A DNA stretch of 64,000 bases from Streptomyces sp. ICC1. Its GTDB lineage: Bacteria > Actinomycetota > Actinomycetes > Streptomycetales > Streptomycetaceae. The stretch is from contig NZ_CP030287.1 of NCBI RefSeq assembly GCF_003287935.1, forward strand, positions 5,163,022 through 5,227,021, read 5' to 3'. Below, piece by piece: positions 34,435-43,120 of this stretch. The translations under genes and the position numbers were made by a program. Position 1 is the first letter of the stretch. The number at the start of each line of letters is the position of its first letter. The notes beneath the pieces are model-generated. The model was not told where the DNA came from. It saw only the letters and a list, made by a program, of their open reading frames with translations, and did not search any database.

Positions 34435-35472
34435 GTGACTGAAAACAATCCCTATCGGGCAGAGCCCGCGCGCTACGACTCCATGGAGTACCGGCGCACC
34501 GGCCGCAGCGGCCTCAAGCTCCCCGCGATCTCGCTCGGCCTCTGGCACAACTTCGGCGACGACGCGTCCCTGGAGTCCCAGCGGGCGATCCTGCGGCGCG
34601 CCTTCGACCTCGGCGTCACCCACTTCGACCTCGCGAACAACTACGGACCGCCCCCCGGCTCGGCCGAGCTGAACTTCGGCAAGATCTTCGCGCAGGACTT
34701 CGCGTCCCACCGCGAGGAGCTGGTCCTCTCCACCAAGGCCGGCTACCTGATGCACGCGGGTCCGTACGGAGAGTGGGGCAGCCGCAAGTACCTGCTCGGC
34801 TCGCTGGACGCCTCGCTGAAGCGGATGGGCGTCGACTACGTCGACGTCTTCTACTCGCACCGCTTCGACCCGGAGACCCCGCTGGAGGAGACCATGGGCG
34901 CGCTCGCGTCCGCGGTCCAGCAGGGCAAGGCGCTGTACGTGGGCGTGTCCTCGTACACCGCGGAGCAGACGGCGGAGGCGGCCCGGCTGCTGCGGGAGAT
35001 GGGCGTGCGCCCCCTCATCCACCAGCCCTCCTACTCCATGATCAACCGCTGGACGGAGGAGGACGGCCTGCTGGACACCCTGGAGGAGGCCGGCATGGGC
35101 TGCATCTCCTTCGTGCCGCTCGCGCAGGGCCTGCTCACCGGCAAGTACCTCAAGGGCATCCCGGAGGGCTCTCGGGCCACGCAGGGCAAGTCCCTGAACC
35201 CGGACCTGCTGTCGCAGGACGTCGTCCGCCGGCTGAACGGGCTGAACGACATCGCGGCGCGGCGCGGCCAGACGCTGGCGCAGCTGGCGCTGAACTGGGT
35301 GCTGCGGGACGAGCGGATGACGTCGGCGCTGATCGGCGCTTCGAGCGTCAAGCAGCTCGAGGAGAACGTGGCTTCCCTGTCCGGCGCACCGCTGTCGGAG
35401 CAGGACCTGAAGGAGATCGACTCCTTCGCGGTGTCCACCCCCGGCGCCAACATCTGGGCCCAGCGGGGCTGA
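34435..35472 (+). CDS. mgrA: Aldo-keto reductase (YghZ/MgrA, L-glyceraldehyde 3-phosphate reductase type)
   Basis: 345-residue NADPH-dependent aldo-keto reductase. The catalytic Asp and Tyr are in HFDLANNYG, Lys in LVLSTKAGY and His in DVFYSHRFD. It closely follows the YghZ/GpR pattern, which reduces L-glyceraldehyde 3-phosphate and methylglyoxal. The GTG at 34435 has GGGAGGA 4-5 nt upstream; the frame upstream overlaps the prenyltransferase gene and is not used. Single-gene transcript closed by a terminator. Confidence 0.9.
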   Translation: MTENNPYRAEPARYDSMEYRRTGRSGLKLPAISLGLWHNFGDDASLESQRAILRRAFDLGVTHFDLANNYGPPPGSAELNFGKIFAQDFASHREELVLSTKAGYLMHAGPYGEWGSRKYLLGSLDASLKRMGVDYVDVFYSHRFDPETPLEETMGALASAVQQGKALYVGVSSYTAEQTAEAARLLREMGVRPLIHQPSYSMINRWTEEDGLLDTLEEAGMGCISFVPLAQGLLTGKYLKGIPEGSRATQGKSLNPDLLSQDVVRRLNGLNDIAARRGQTLAQLALNWVLRDERMTSALIGASSVKQLEENVASLSGAPLSEQDLKEIDSFAVSTPGANIWAQRG

Positions 35473-35509
35473 CCTGCGGATTCGCCCGCCGTGCCCGGGG
35501 CATGAAAAA

Positions 35510-35544
35510 CGGGCCGGTCCGTGGGGGGGATACGGACCGGCCCG
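35510..35544 (+). terminator. Terminator of the aldo-keto reductase gene
   Basis: Perfect 13-bp stem (35510-35522 with 35532-35544). Confidence 0.85.
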
Positions 35545-35607
35545 AGGGGGGGGTTCCACCATAACCCTTCGTAAAGCCCGCTGCGTGCATTGCCGCGACA
35601 CGATTAC

Positions 35608-35749
35608 CCTCCGAAGTCACCCGGCAGCACTCAGCTGAGCCGAAACCGCCCCCCGAGGCCTTGTGGGGCCCGGGCGGAGCCCCCCGGGCCCCACAAGGCC
35701 TCGGGGGGCGGTTTCGGCTCAGCTGAGTGCTGCCGGGTGACTTCGGAGG
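35608..35749. repeat. Perfect 67-bp inverted repeat with 8-nt loop
   Basis: 35608-35674 equals the reverse complement of 35683-35749 at all 67 positions; the loop is 35675-35682. It contains a nested ACTCAGCTGAGT palindrome and CCCCCCGAGGCC-type GC blocks. It is far longer than any terminator in the window. No coding capacity or transposase is nearby. It may be a real palindrome, a miniature element or an assembly foldback (see findings). Confidence 0.95.
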
Positions 35750-35761
35750 CCGTGCTGCGTC

Positions 35762-35797
35762 TACACCTAGACGGCCGTCGGCGCCAGCGGAGGTGTA
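35762..35797. promoter_or_regulatory. Inverted repeat TACACCT / AGGTGTA before the carotenoid oxygenase gene
   Basis: TACACCT at 35762-35768 and AGGTGTA at 35791-35797, 67 nt ahead of the start codon. It is a possible operator for an unknown regulator. Confidence 0.4.
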
Positions 35798-35863
35798 TGA
35801 CAGCCGGGGGTCCGCCGCAGCACCGCCACACCCCCTCGAAATCCCACCGAAAGAGGTTCCGCC

Positions 35864-37228
35864 GTGACTGCCGACCAGCCGTACCTGAACGGCCACTACA
35901 CCCCCGTCACCGACGAGGTCACCGCCACCGGCCTCACCGTCGAGGGCACCCTGCCGCCCGAGTTGACCGGCCGCCTGCTCCGCAACGGCCACAACCCCAA
36001 GCCCGGGGTCAGCCCGACGCACTGGTTCAAGGGCAGCGGCATGGTCCACGGGATCCGGCTGCGCGAGGGCCGCGCCGAGTGGTACCGCAACCGCTGGGTG
36101 CGCACCCCCGCGCTGGACGGGGCCCCGTACATGACGGAGAACGGCCCCGATCTGACGGCCAGCACCGCCGGCACCCACATCATGGAACACGCCGGACGCC
36201 TGCTCGCCCTCTGCGAGGCGAACCTCCCCTTCGAGCTCACCCGCGAGCTGGAGACCGTCGGCGCGTACGACTTCGACGGCAAACTGCGCACGGCGATGAC
36301 CGCGCACCCCAAGGAGGACCCGGTCACCGGCGAGCTCCACTTCTTCGGGTCCTCGCCGTTCCCGCCCTTCCTGGTGCACCACGTCGCCGACGCCAAGGGC
36401 GAGATCGTCCACAGCGCCGAGGTCCCGGGAGCGACCGCCTCCCTCAAGCACGACTTCGCCCTCACCCGCCGGCACGTGGTCTTCGTCGAGGGCAACGTCA
36501 CCTTCGACCCGGCCGACCACTCCGGCATCCCCTACGGCTGGAGCGACCGGCAGCTCTCGCGCATCGGCGTCATGCCGCGCGGCGAGGACGGCGCGGGCCG
36601 CATCCGCTGGTTCTCCATCGAACCGGGCAACATGCTCCACGTGTCCAACGCCTACGAGGACGGCCAGGGCCGCATCGTCCTGGAGGGCCCCACCGTGGAC
36701 CGCGAGGGATTCCGGCTGTCCTGGAACTGGTGGATCGGCGCGCCCGGTCGGGGCACCGAGCCCGTCTCCCGCTCCTACACCCGCCGTTGGGTGCTCGACA
36801 TGGCCTCCGGCACCGTCGACGAGCGCATCATCGACGACCTCGCGGTGGAGTTCCCGACCCTCAACGAGGAGTACCTGGGCGCCGAGAACCGCTACCAGTA
36901 CGCCATCGCCTTCCCCGACGAGAAGGGCTTCGGGGGCTACGGCATCGTCAAGTACGACCGCACGACCGGCGCCCGCCGCATCCACCAGGTCGGCGACGCC
37001 CGCATGCCGAGCGAGGCGGTCTTCGTCCCGGCGGCCGGCGCCTCGGGCGAGGACGAGGGCTACCTCCTGACCGTCGTCTCCGACCTGAAGCAGGACGCCT
37101 CGCAGCTCCTGGTCCTCGACGCCTCCGGCCTCGACCGCATCGCCACCGTCCACCTGCCCCACCGGGTCGGGGCCGGACTCCACGGCTCCTGGATCCCCGA
37201 CACCGCCCTGGACGGCGCCGAGGGCTGA
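35864..37228 (+). CDS. Carotenoid oxygenase (RPE65/CCD family)
   Basis: 454-residue seven-bladed beta-propeller iron dioxygenase that cleaves carotenoids or stilbenoids into aldehydes. Four candidate iron-binding histidines are in the usual surroundings: TAHPKEDP, LKHDFALT, MLHVSNAYED and the C-terminal LHGSWIPD. The N-terminal GRLLRNGHNPKPG and HWFKGSGMVHG match the family. GTG start with AAAGAGG. No carotenoid biosynthesis genes are in the window, so the substrate is unknown. Confidence 0.92.
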   Translation: MTADQPYLNGHYTPVTDEVTATGLTVEGTLPPELTGRLLRNGHNPKPGVSPTHWFKGSGMVHGIRLREGRAEWYRNRWVRTPALDGAPYMTENGPDLTASTAGTHIMEHAGRLLALCEANLPFELTRELETVGAYDFDGKLRTAMTAHPKEDPVTGELHFFGSSPFPPFLVHHVADAKGEIVHSAEVPGATASLKHDFALTRRHVVFVEGNVTFDPADHSGIPYGWSDRQLSRIGVMPRGEDGAGRIRWFSIEPGNMLHVSNAYEDGQGRIVLEGPTVDREGFRLSWNWWIGAPGRGTEPVSRSYTRRWVLDMASGTVDERIIDDLAVEFPTLNEEYLGAENRYQYAIAFPDEKGFGGYGIVKYDRTTGARRIHQVGDARMPSEAVFVPAAGASGEDEGYLLTVVSDLKQDASQLLVLDASGLDRIATVHLPHRVGAGLHGSWIPDTALDGAEG

Positions 37229-37231
37229 CAT

Positions 37232-37281
37232 CCGCGGCCCGGCCCGACGACCGTGCCCGTGGTCGTCGGGCCGGGCCGCGG
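37232..37281 (+). terminator. Terminator of the carotenoid oxygenase gene
   Basis: Perfect 21-bp stem (37232-37252 with 37261-37281) and an 8-nt loop, 3 nt past the stop. Confidence 0.9.
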
Positions 37282-37323
37282 GTCGGGCAGGATACGCACG
37301 TGCGGAACACGACGGAGGCGGAT

Positions 37324-37938
37324 ATGACGGCGGAGCTGGTGGCAAGGGCGGGCAGGCTGGCCGTCGCGGGCCGCAGGCGGATCCTCGGCATCGCCGGGCC
37401 GCCGGGGGCCGGGAAGTCGACGCTCGCCGCCCGGCTCGCCGTAGCGCTCGGGCCGGGGACGGCCGTGGTCGTCCCGATGGACGGGTTCCACCTCGCCGGG
37501 GCCGAGCTGGCCCGGCTGGGGCTGGCCGACCGCAAGGGCGCTCCCGACACCTTCGACGCCGCCGGGTACGTCGCCCTGCTGCGCCGGCTCCGCAGCCCCG
37601 ACGGGGCCACGGTGTACGCGCCCGCCTTCGACCGCTCCCTGGAGGAGCCGGTCGCGGGCAGCGTTCCCGTCGCCCCGGCCGTACCGCTGGTGATCACCGA
37701 GGGGAACTACCTGCTGCACGACGCGGGAGCGTGGGCGGCGGTACGGCCACTGCTGGACGAAGCCTGGTACCTCGCCCCGGACGAGGCCCTGCGCGTCGGG
37801 CGCCTGGTCGACCGGCACGTGCGCCACGGCAAGGACCCGTCGTCCGCCCGGGCGTGGGTGGCCCGCTCGGACGAGGCGAACGCCCGGCTGATCGCCCCGG
37901 GCGCCGGGCGCGCGGACCTGGTGGTCGACGCCGGCTGA
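37324..37938 (+). CDS. Nucleoside/nucleotide kinase-family P-loop protein
   Basis: 204 residues, uridine kinase/pantothenate kinase-like. Walker A is GPPGAGKST (25-33). PMDGFHLA carries the substrate-binding Asp and His, and LVITEGNYLLHD with DRHVRHGKDPSSARAWV fits the lid region of the YggC/FrcK-like group. It phosphorylates a small hydroxylated substrate, which cannot be named from sequence. ATG at 37324 has GGAGGCG upstream. Convergent with the secreted protein gene, 8 nt apart. Confidence 0.85.
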   Translation: MTAELVARAGRLAVAGRRRILGIAGPPGAGKSTLAARLAVALGPGTAVVVPMDGFHLAGAELARLGLADRKGAPDTFDAAGYVALLRRLRSPDGATVYAPAFDRSLEEPVAGSVPVAPAVPLVITEGNYLLHDAGAWAAVRPLLDEAWYLAPDEALRVGRLVDRHVRHGKDPSSARAWVARSDEANARLIAPGAGRADLVVDAG

Positions 37939-37946
37939 GGGCCGCG

Positions 37947-38435
37947 TCACCACACGAGCTTGTAGGTCACGTGCTTGGGGACCGGGTCCGGTGCCGTGTC
38001 GGTGTAGAGCAGCCGGATCGTGGTGAAGCGCTGGACATCGGGGTGCTCCGGCCAGGCCTGCGGGCTGCCCAAGGTCACCGTCACCGGGTAGCCGTGGAAA
38101 CGGCCGGCCGCGCAGTAGGGGCGGCAGTCGTTGACCATGTCGGTACCGGTGGCCGTGGCGGTCCTCGACCCCCAGGAGTCCCATCGGAGCCCGACGAGGC
38201 GGTTGTTCCCGTCGCCGCAGGCAAGGAGGTATTCCGCGGGGCGCATCTGCGCCTGGTCGAAGCAGTCCACGACCACGACCGGGTCGCCCGGCTCCAGGAT
38301 CCGGGCCGACGTCCCGCCCGCGTGCGCGGACGCCGGAACGGCCACCGCCAGAGCCACGGCGCACAGCAGGGCGGCGCCCGTCCGCACCCCGCGCCGGGAT
38401 GCGCGTGCACGCCGCCCACCTGCTGAAACGTTCAC
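37947..38435 (-). CDS. Secreted protein of unknown function
   Basis: 162 residues from the GTG at 38435 (AGGAAGG upstream). A signal peptide with a long basic start (GRRARASRRGVRTG) and the core AALLCAVALAVAVPASAHA precedes a domain with four cysteines (VVDCFDQ, LLACGDG, MVNDCRPYCAAG). Tryptophans and an internal VTVTLGSP suggest a beta-rich fold. No enzyme motif. The frame upstream to 38522 has no ribosome site. Confidence 0.75.
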   Translation of the reverse strand: MNVSAGGRRARASRRGVRTGAALLCAVALAVAVPASAHAGGTSARILEPGDPVVVVDCFDQAQMRPAEYLLACGDGNNRLVGLRWDSWGSRTATATGTDMVNDCRPYCAAGRFHGYPVTVTLGSPQAWPEHPDVQRFTTIRLLYTDTAPDPVPKHVTYKLVW

Positions 38436-38570
38436 GACAGACCTTCCTCGCCACTCCGCCCGCGCCGCCGGCCGCCGGCGCTGCGACCATCCCAGCTTCC
38501 CCCATCGGGGTGGACCCCGCACCCGCTGGCGGCAGCGCGCGCCCCACGCGCAGATCGACGAGGCCGTGCG

Positions 38571-39689
38571 CTACCTGGATTCGCGCCGGTGCACCGGACC
38601 GTCCCCGGGCCTGCCGACGGCCTGGGGCCGCAAAGCGGTCGCCCGGTAGCGGTCGGCCGCGCGGAGGAAGGCGTCGTTCTCCTCCGGCAGGCCGACGGTG
38701 GCGCGGACCCCGTCGCCGGGGAAGGCCCGGACGAGCACGCCGTGGCGGGCACAGAAGTCGGCGAAGCCGGCGGCCTCCTCCCCCAGGGGCAGCCACACGA
38801 AGTTGGCCTGCGAAGGGGTCACTTCATGGCCGTGCCGGGTCAACAGGGACTCCAGGCGCCGCCGTTCGCGCACGATCGCGGCGGAGCGCGCGCGCACCTC
38901 GTCGGGGCGGTCGAGCGCGGCGAGGGCGGCCGCCTGGGCGAGCCTGCTGACCGCGAAGGGGACGGACACCTTGTGGACGGCCGACACCACGGCCGGCGCG
39001 GCCACGCAGTACCCGATGCGCACGCCGGCGAGCCCGTACGCCTTCGAGAAGGTGCGCAGCACCGCCACGTTCGGGCGGTGGCGGGCCAGCGCGATCCCGT
39101 CCGGCACGTCGGGATCGTCGACGAACTCCCGGTACGCCTCGTCCAGTACGACCAGGACGCGGGCCGGTAGGCGGTCGAGGAACGCGCGCAGTTCGCGGCC
39201 CCGGACCGCCGTCCCGGTGGGGTTGTTGGGGTTGCAGACGAAGACGACGCGGGTCGCGGGGGTGACGGCGGCGAGCATCGCCTCCAGGTCGTGCCGGTGT
39301 CCGGCGTCCAGGGGGACGGTGCGGGCGCGCACTCCGGACACCTTCGCGAAGACCGGATAGGCGTCGAAGGAGCGCCAGGCGAACAGGACTTCGTCCCCCG
39401 GGCCGCAGAACGCCTGGATGAGATCGCGGCACAGGCTCACCGACCCGCAGCCGACGGCGATGCCCTCCGCGGGGACGTCCAGTTCGTCGGCCAGTCGCCC
39501 GACCAGGGTGTCGGAGAACCACTGCGGGTAGCGGTGGCCTTCGACGGCGGCCCGGGTGATGGCTTCGACCACGGCGGGCGGGGGCGGCAGCGGCCCCTCG
39601 TTGGAGTTGAGCAGGATGGCGCCGGGCGCCGTGCCGGGAATGTTGTAGTCGGGGACGGAGGCCAGGTCGGCTCGGATGGCAACACCCAT
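38571..39689 (-). CDS. HisC-like class I/II aminotransferase, last gene of the NRPS operon
   Basis: 372-residue PLP enzyme similar to histidinol-phosphate aminotransferases. NPNNPTGT lies at 153-160, Asp183 in LDEAY binds the pyridine nitrogen, and Lys216 in TFSKAYGLAGVRIGY forms the Schiff base. No histidine genes are nearby and it closes the biosynthetic operon, so making or modifying an amino acid building block is more likely than histidine synthesis. ATG at 39689 has GAGGA upstream; another in-frame ATG at 39725 is less likely. The gap to the ATP-grasp gene is 64 nt. Confidence 0.85.
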   Translation of the reverse strand: MGVAIRADLASVPDYNIPGTAPGAILLNSNEGPLPPPPAVVEAITRAAVEGHRYPQWFSDTLVGRLADELDVPAEGIAVGCGSVSLCRDLIQAFCGPGDEVLFAWRSFDAYPVFAKVSGVRARTVPLDAGHRHDLEAMLAAVTPATRVVFVCNPNNPTGTAVRGRELRAFLDRLPARVLVVLDEAYREFVDDPDVPDGIALARHRPNVAVLRTFSKAYGLAGVRIGYCVAAPAVVSAVHKVSVPFAVSRLAQAAALAALDRPDEVRARSAAIVRERRRLESLLTRHGHEVTPSQANFVWLPLGEEAAGFADFCARHGVLVRAFPGDGVRATVGLPEENDAFLRAADRYRATALRPQAVGRPGDGPVHRRESR

Positions 39690-39753
39690 GGGAATCCTCG
39701 GGAGTGGGACGGCGCACGCCGGCATGCGCGTGCGGGCGCGGGCGCGGGCGCGG

Positions 39754-41031
39754 TCAGTTCGGGGCGAGGTGGAACACGTCGTCGGCCAGCAGCCGGATGC
39801 GGCGCTGGTCGGCGAGGAGCTCCTCCGGGCTGTCGCCGGTCAGGAAGACGCGCAGCGGGCTGGACAGCAGGTCGGTGGTGGGCCGCATCCGGTCGCCCGG
39901 GGCCAGCCGGACCACCGCCAGGTGCACCGTTTCCAGTGCGCGGATCCGTGCCAGGGCGTTCTCGTCCACGGCCTCGACGAGGCCGCCGCGGCTGGTCCGC
40001 ACGTGGACGACCATGCCTTCGCGGTGCTTGCGGTACAGGGTGTCGCCGGGGTGCGCGCGCCGGTACTCCCCCGGGCGCACGCAGGCGAGTGCGAGCAGGT
40101 CGGCCTGGTTCCCGTCGAGGCAGGAGTCGTGGTGGCCCGGGTCCATGATGCCGTCGAGCCTCGCGCCCACCTCGACGAGCACCGGCCCGGCGGCGGTCAT
40201 CATGATCTCCGCGTGGGCGGCGCCGAACCGGATGTCCAGGGCGTCGAGCACGGTGTCCAGATAGGTGACGAGGGGTTCGACCTGCGGCGCGCCGGGGTCG
40301 ATCAGGACGTCCCGGTCGTAGACCGGCCGGGTTCCGACGAGGGTCTTGTCGTAGCGCCAGACGCCGCACACGTGCCGTGTGCCGCCGGGACCCCTGACGA
40401 CGTCCACGATGTACTCGGTGCCGTCCAGGAAGGACTGCGCGAGCACCTCGTCGTTGTGCCGGCCGAAGATGTCCCGGCTGCCGAGGATCTCGGCGGCCGC
40501 GGCGCGGACGTCGTCCGGGCCGCGGCAGACGGAGACCTTGTCCGTGGAGGCCGAGCTGAGCGGTTTGACGACGACCGGGTATCCGGTGGTCGACGCCCAG
40601 GCGAGCACCGCTTCCACGTCGTCGGACTTCAGCTGGTCGGCGCAGCGGATGCCGGCGGCGCGCAGCGCCTCGATCATGCGGTACTTGTCGCGGCGCAGCG
40701 CGGAGGTGGCCGACGGGTTGCCGGGCAGGCCCAGCAGTTCCGCCGTCCGGTCGGCCGGCGGGACCCCGGTCTCCTGGCCGGGCAGGACCCCGCACGGGTG
40801 GTAGGAGGCCAGCTCCTTCGCCGTGCGGGCGGGATCGGCCGCGTCCTGGACCACGTTGGCCAGGTACGGGCGCAGGTCCGGCGGGGGTACGCAGTCCAGG
40901 AACTCGGGGGTGCTCTGGAGGTGGACGACGTCCGCGCCGAGCTTGCGGAAGGACGCGGGCAGGTACTTGCCGACCGAGTAGCCGTCGACGATCACGCCGA
41001 CGGGCGCGGCGGGGTGCCGGGGCCCGCTCAT
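39754..41031 (-). CDS. ATP-grasp ligase of the NRPS operon
   Basis: 425-residue ATP-grasp enzyme, in the broad group of L-amino acid ligases and biotin-carboxylase-like proteins. An N-terminal Rossmann-like part (VGVIVDGYSVGKYLPASFRKLG) is followed by the ATP-binding region (GYPVVVKPLSSASTDKV; the metal-binding acidic stretch includes MTAAGPVLVEVGARLDG). Such enzymes form amide bonds by carboxylate phosphorylation. Here it could add an amino acid to, or activate, the NRPS product or precursor. Coupled to the dioxygenase gene by ATGA. Confidence 0.8.
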   Translation of the reverse strand: MSGPRHPAAPVGVIVDGYSVGKYLPASFRKLGADVVHLQSTPEFLDCVPPPDLRPYLANVVQDAADPARTAKELASYHPCGVLPGQETGVPPADRTAELLGLPGNPSATSALRRDKYRMIEALRAAGIRCADQLKSDDVEAVLAWASTTGYPVVVKPLSSASTDKVSVCRGPDDVRAAAAEILGSRDIFGRHNDEVLAQSFLDGTEYIVDVVRGPGGTRHVCGVWRYDKTLVGTRPVYDRDVLIDPGAPQVEPLVTYLDTVLDALDIRFGAAHAEIMMTAAGPVLVEVGARLDGIMDPGHHDSCLDGNQADLLALACVRPGEYRRAHPGDTLYRKHREGMVVHVRTSRGGLVEAVDENALARIRALETVHLAVVRLAPGDRMRPTTDLLSSPLRVFLTGDSPEELLADQRRIRLLADDVFHLAPN

Positions 41032-41867
41032 GCGGCGGCGACGCTGACGCGGTGGACGGTCCGGGAGACGCCGGGCGGCAGGTCGGTGGCGACGTGGTAG
41101 GTGGTGGCGGTCTTCCACAGGAGCAGGTCGTGCGGGGTCCAGCGGTGGGTGTAGGTGCGGTCGGGGTCGGCCAGGAGGGTGTCGACGAGGTCGAAGAACG
41201 CCTCGTTCTCGTTGGCGTCGAGGCCGACGACCCGGTCCATGTAGGCGCGGGCGGCGTACAGGAAGCGGCGGCCGGTGTGCGGGTCGCGGCGGACGACGGA
41301 GTGTTCGACGGCCGGGTACTGGCGGGCGATGAGGGCCCGCACCTCGGCGATGGACAGGCCCACGTGCTCGGGGGCGATGCGCTGCTGCTTGGTGAGGGTG
41401 TGCAGCCCGACGCGGTCCTCCAGGAGGGTGCGCCACTGCTCGGGCAGCCGGTCGTAGACGTCGGCGGCGCTGGCGAAGACGGTGTGGCCGTGGTCCTCGG
41501 GCACGTGGACGCCGTGCAGCACGGTGTAGGCGGAGGGGTCGGCGTCGAAGGAGGAGTCCTGGTGCCAGAAGTGGCCGACCCGCTCGATCCCGACCGGCAG
41601 GCCGTCCTTGCGCTCGTTGGAGGAGACGAGGATCTCGGCGAACTCGGGGTGGCGCCAGTCGGCGAGGAGGAAGGGGACGGGGCGGCCGATGCGGGCGGCG
41701 AGGCCGATCTGCTGCCGGGGGGTGAGGTCGATGCCGCGGACGACGACGAGGTCGCGCCGGTTCAGGGAGTCGACGACGTCGGCGAAGACCTCCGGGCGGG
41801 TGAGTTCGGCGTGGGTGAGTCCGCTGTACTCGACGCCGATGAAGGGGGTCAGGTCACGCTTGAGCAC
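41028..41867 (-). CDS. TauD/TfdA-type Fe(II)/2-oxoglutarate dioxygenase
   Basis: 279 residues from the GTG at 41867, which has AAGGAGG upstream. Metal ligands H102-x-D104 (GHFWHQDSSF) and distal H272 near the C-terminus (RTVHRVSV) are intact, as expected for hydroxylases of this family. It probably hydroxylates or desaturates a free amino acid or a carrier-bound intermediate. The start overlaps the MFS gene by 19 nt; the stop overlaps the ATP-grasp start. Confidence 0.87.
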   Translation of the reverse strand: MLKRDLTPFIGVEYSGLTHAELTRPEVFADVVDSLNRRDLVVVRGIDLTPRQQIGLAARIGRPVPFLLADWRHPEFAEILVSSNERKDGLPVGIERVGHFWHQDSSFDADPSAYTVLHGVHVPEDHGHTVFASAADVYDRLPEQWRTLLEDRVGLHTLTKQQRIAPEHVGLSIAEVRALIARQYPAVEHSVVRRDPHTGRRFLYAARAYMDRVVGLDANENEAFFDLVDTLLADPDRTYTHRWTPHDLLLWKTATTYHVATDLPPGVSRTVHRVSVAAA

Positions 41868-43120
41868 GGTTCCTCCTTGTGCCAGGTGTACGGGTTGGTG
41901 CGGGCCGCGAGCAGCAGCAGGCAGGCGGTGCAGACCGCCGCGCCGGCGGCCGCCCACGGGGCGCCCGGGTGGCCGGGGGCCGAGAGGTGCAGGGCGAGTT
42001 GCGGGGCCGCGATGAAGGCCAGGTTGACGCCGCCGGAGTACAGGCCCATGTTGCGGTCGGCGGCCGGGCCGGAGAGCCGGCTGACGTAGTCGAGCAGTCC
42101 GGGGAAGACGACGATCTCCCCGGCCGTCCACACGAGGGTGGCGAGCACCAGTTCCGGCCCGGTGTCGGCCAGGGCCATGAGCAGGAACCCGGTGCCCGCG
42201 AGCGCGTAGCCGCTCAGCAGGGTCGCCAGGTGTCCGACGCGTGCCATGCGGATGTTGAGCGGGACCTCGAACAGGACGATCCCGACGGCGTTGACGGTGA
42301 AGACGACGCCGGCCCAGTAGCCGGGCAGGCCGAGGCCGACGATGACGTAGGCACCGACGAAGACCGAGGGCAGCGCGTAGGCCAGCTGGATGGGCAGGGA
42401 GAGGCCGAACACGCTCCAGAACCGGGTGCGTTCGGCCGTCGTCTGCCGGACCGGGCCGTGGGGCCGGGTCGCGCGGCCCGGCCCGCCGCCGGCGGCGGCA
42501 GCGACGGCAACGGCGACGCCGGCCGCGGTGTCCGGTCCGGCGGCGGGCCGGCGTCCGCCGCGGCGGTGCAGGAACGCCGCGGCCGCCAGGACGCACAGGG
42601 CGTTGGCCCAGAACACGGCGTACGGGTCGAGGGCGTAGAGCAGGGCCCCGAGGAGCGGGCCGGCCGACAGTCCGAGGTTGATGGCGAGCCGGTGGCACGA
42701 GAACGCGACCTTGCGCTGCTCGGGCGGTGACCCGGCGATCGTGGCCGCGTAGGACGCCGGGGTGACGATCTCGTACGCGAACCCCCAGACCAGCACCACC
42801 GTGACGAGCGCGGGCAGGCCGTGCAGCAGCGGCACCACCGCGACCGCGGCGGCGCCCAGCAGGAAGCCGCCCCGCATCAGGGCGTACGGGTGCAGCCTCG
42901 CGAGGAGCCGTCCGGCGGCCAGGTCCGCGGCGAGGGCGCCGACCCCGAACGTGGTGACGGCCAGGCCCGCCTCGGCCGCGTCCAGACCTCCGCGGCCCAG
43001 CAGGTACGGGGTGAGGAAGGGGTAGGCCATGGTGCCGGAGCGGAAGAGCAGGGTCGTGAGGAACAGGGTCCGCAGGGGCGGGGCGAGCCCGGCCAGCGTC
43101 CGCAGGGTCTCAACCGGCAC
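41849..43120 (-). CDS. MFS transporter, probable exporter of the NRPS product
   Basis: 423 residues with about 12 hydrophobic helices and a cytoplasmic loop (about 190-230) that is Gly/Ala/Arg-rich. No clear drug-efflux signature beyond the general fold. Placed in the middle of the operon with an 11-nt overlap to the FAD oxidase and a 19-nt overlap to the dioxygenase, it most likely exports the metabolite and gives self-protection. GTG start. Confidence 0.87.
   Translation of the reverse strand: MPVETLRTLAGLAPPLRTLFLTTLLFRSGTMAYPFLTPYLLGRGGLDAAEAGLAVTTFGVGALAADLAAGRLLARLHPYALMRGGFLLGAAAVAVVPLLHGLPALVTVVLVWGFAYEIVTPASYAATIAGSPPEQRKVAFSCHRLAINLGLSAGPLLGALLYALDPYAVFWANALCVLAAAAFLHRRGGRRPAAGPDTAAGVAVAVAAAAGGGPGRATRPHGPVRQTTAERTRFWSVFGLSLPIQLAYALPSVFVGAYVIVGLGLPGYWAGVVFTVNAVGIVLFEVPLNIRMARVGHLATLLSGYALAGTGFLLMALADTGPELVLATLVWTAGEIVVFPGLLDYVSRLSGPAADRNMGLYSGGVNLAFIAAPQLALHLSAPGHPGAPWAAAGAAVCTACLLLLAARTNPYTWHKEEPCSSVT

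Noticed and set aside
35590..37323. Plus-strand frame extending the kinase gene upstream to 35590
   Set aside because: It crosses the perfect inverted repeat and the carotenoid oxygenase gene in another frame; the kinase begins at 37324 with a proper ribosome site.
38571..39689. Histidine biosynthesis hisC
   Set aside because: The protein is HisC-like, but no other his gene is near and it closes a secondary-metabolite operon, so the symbol was not assigned.
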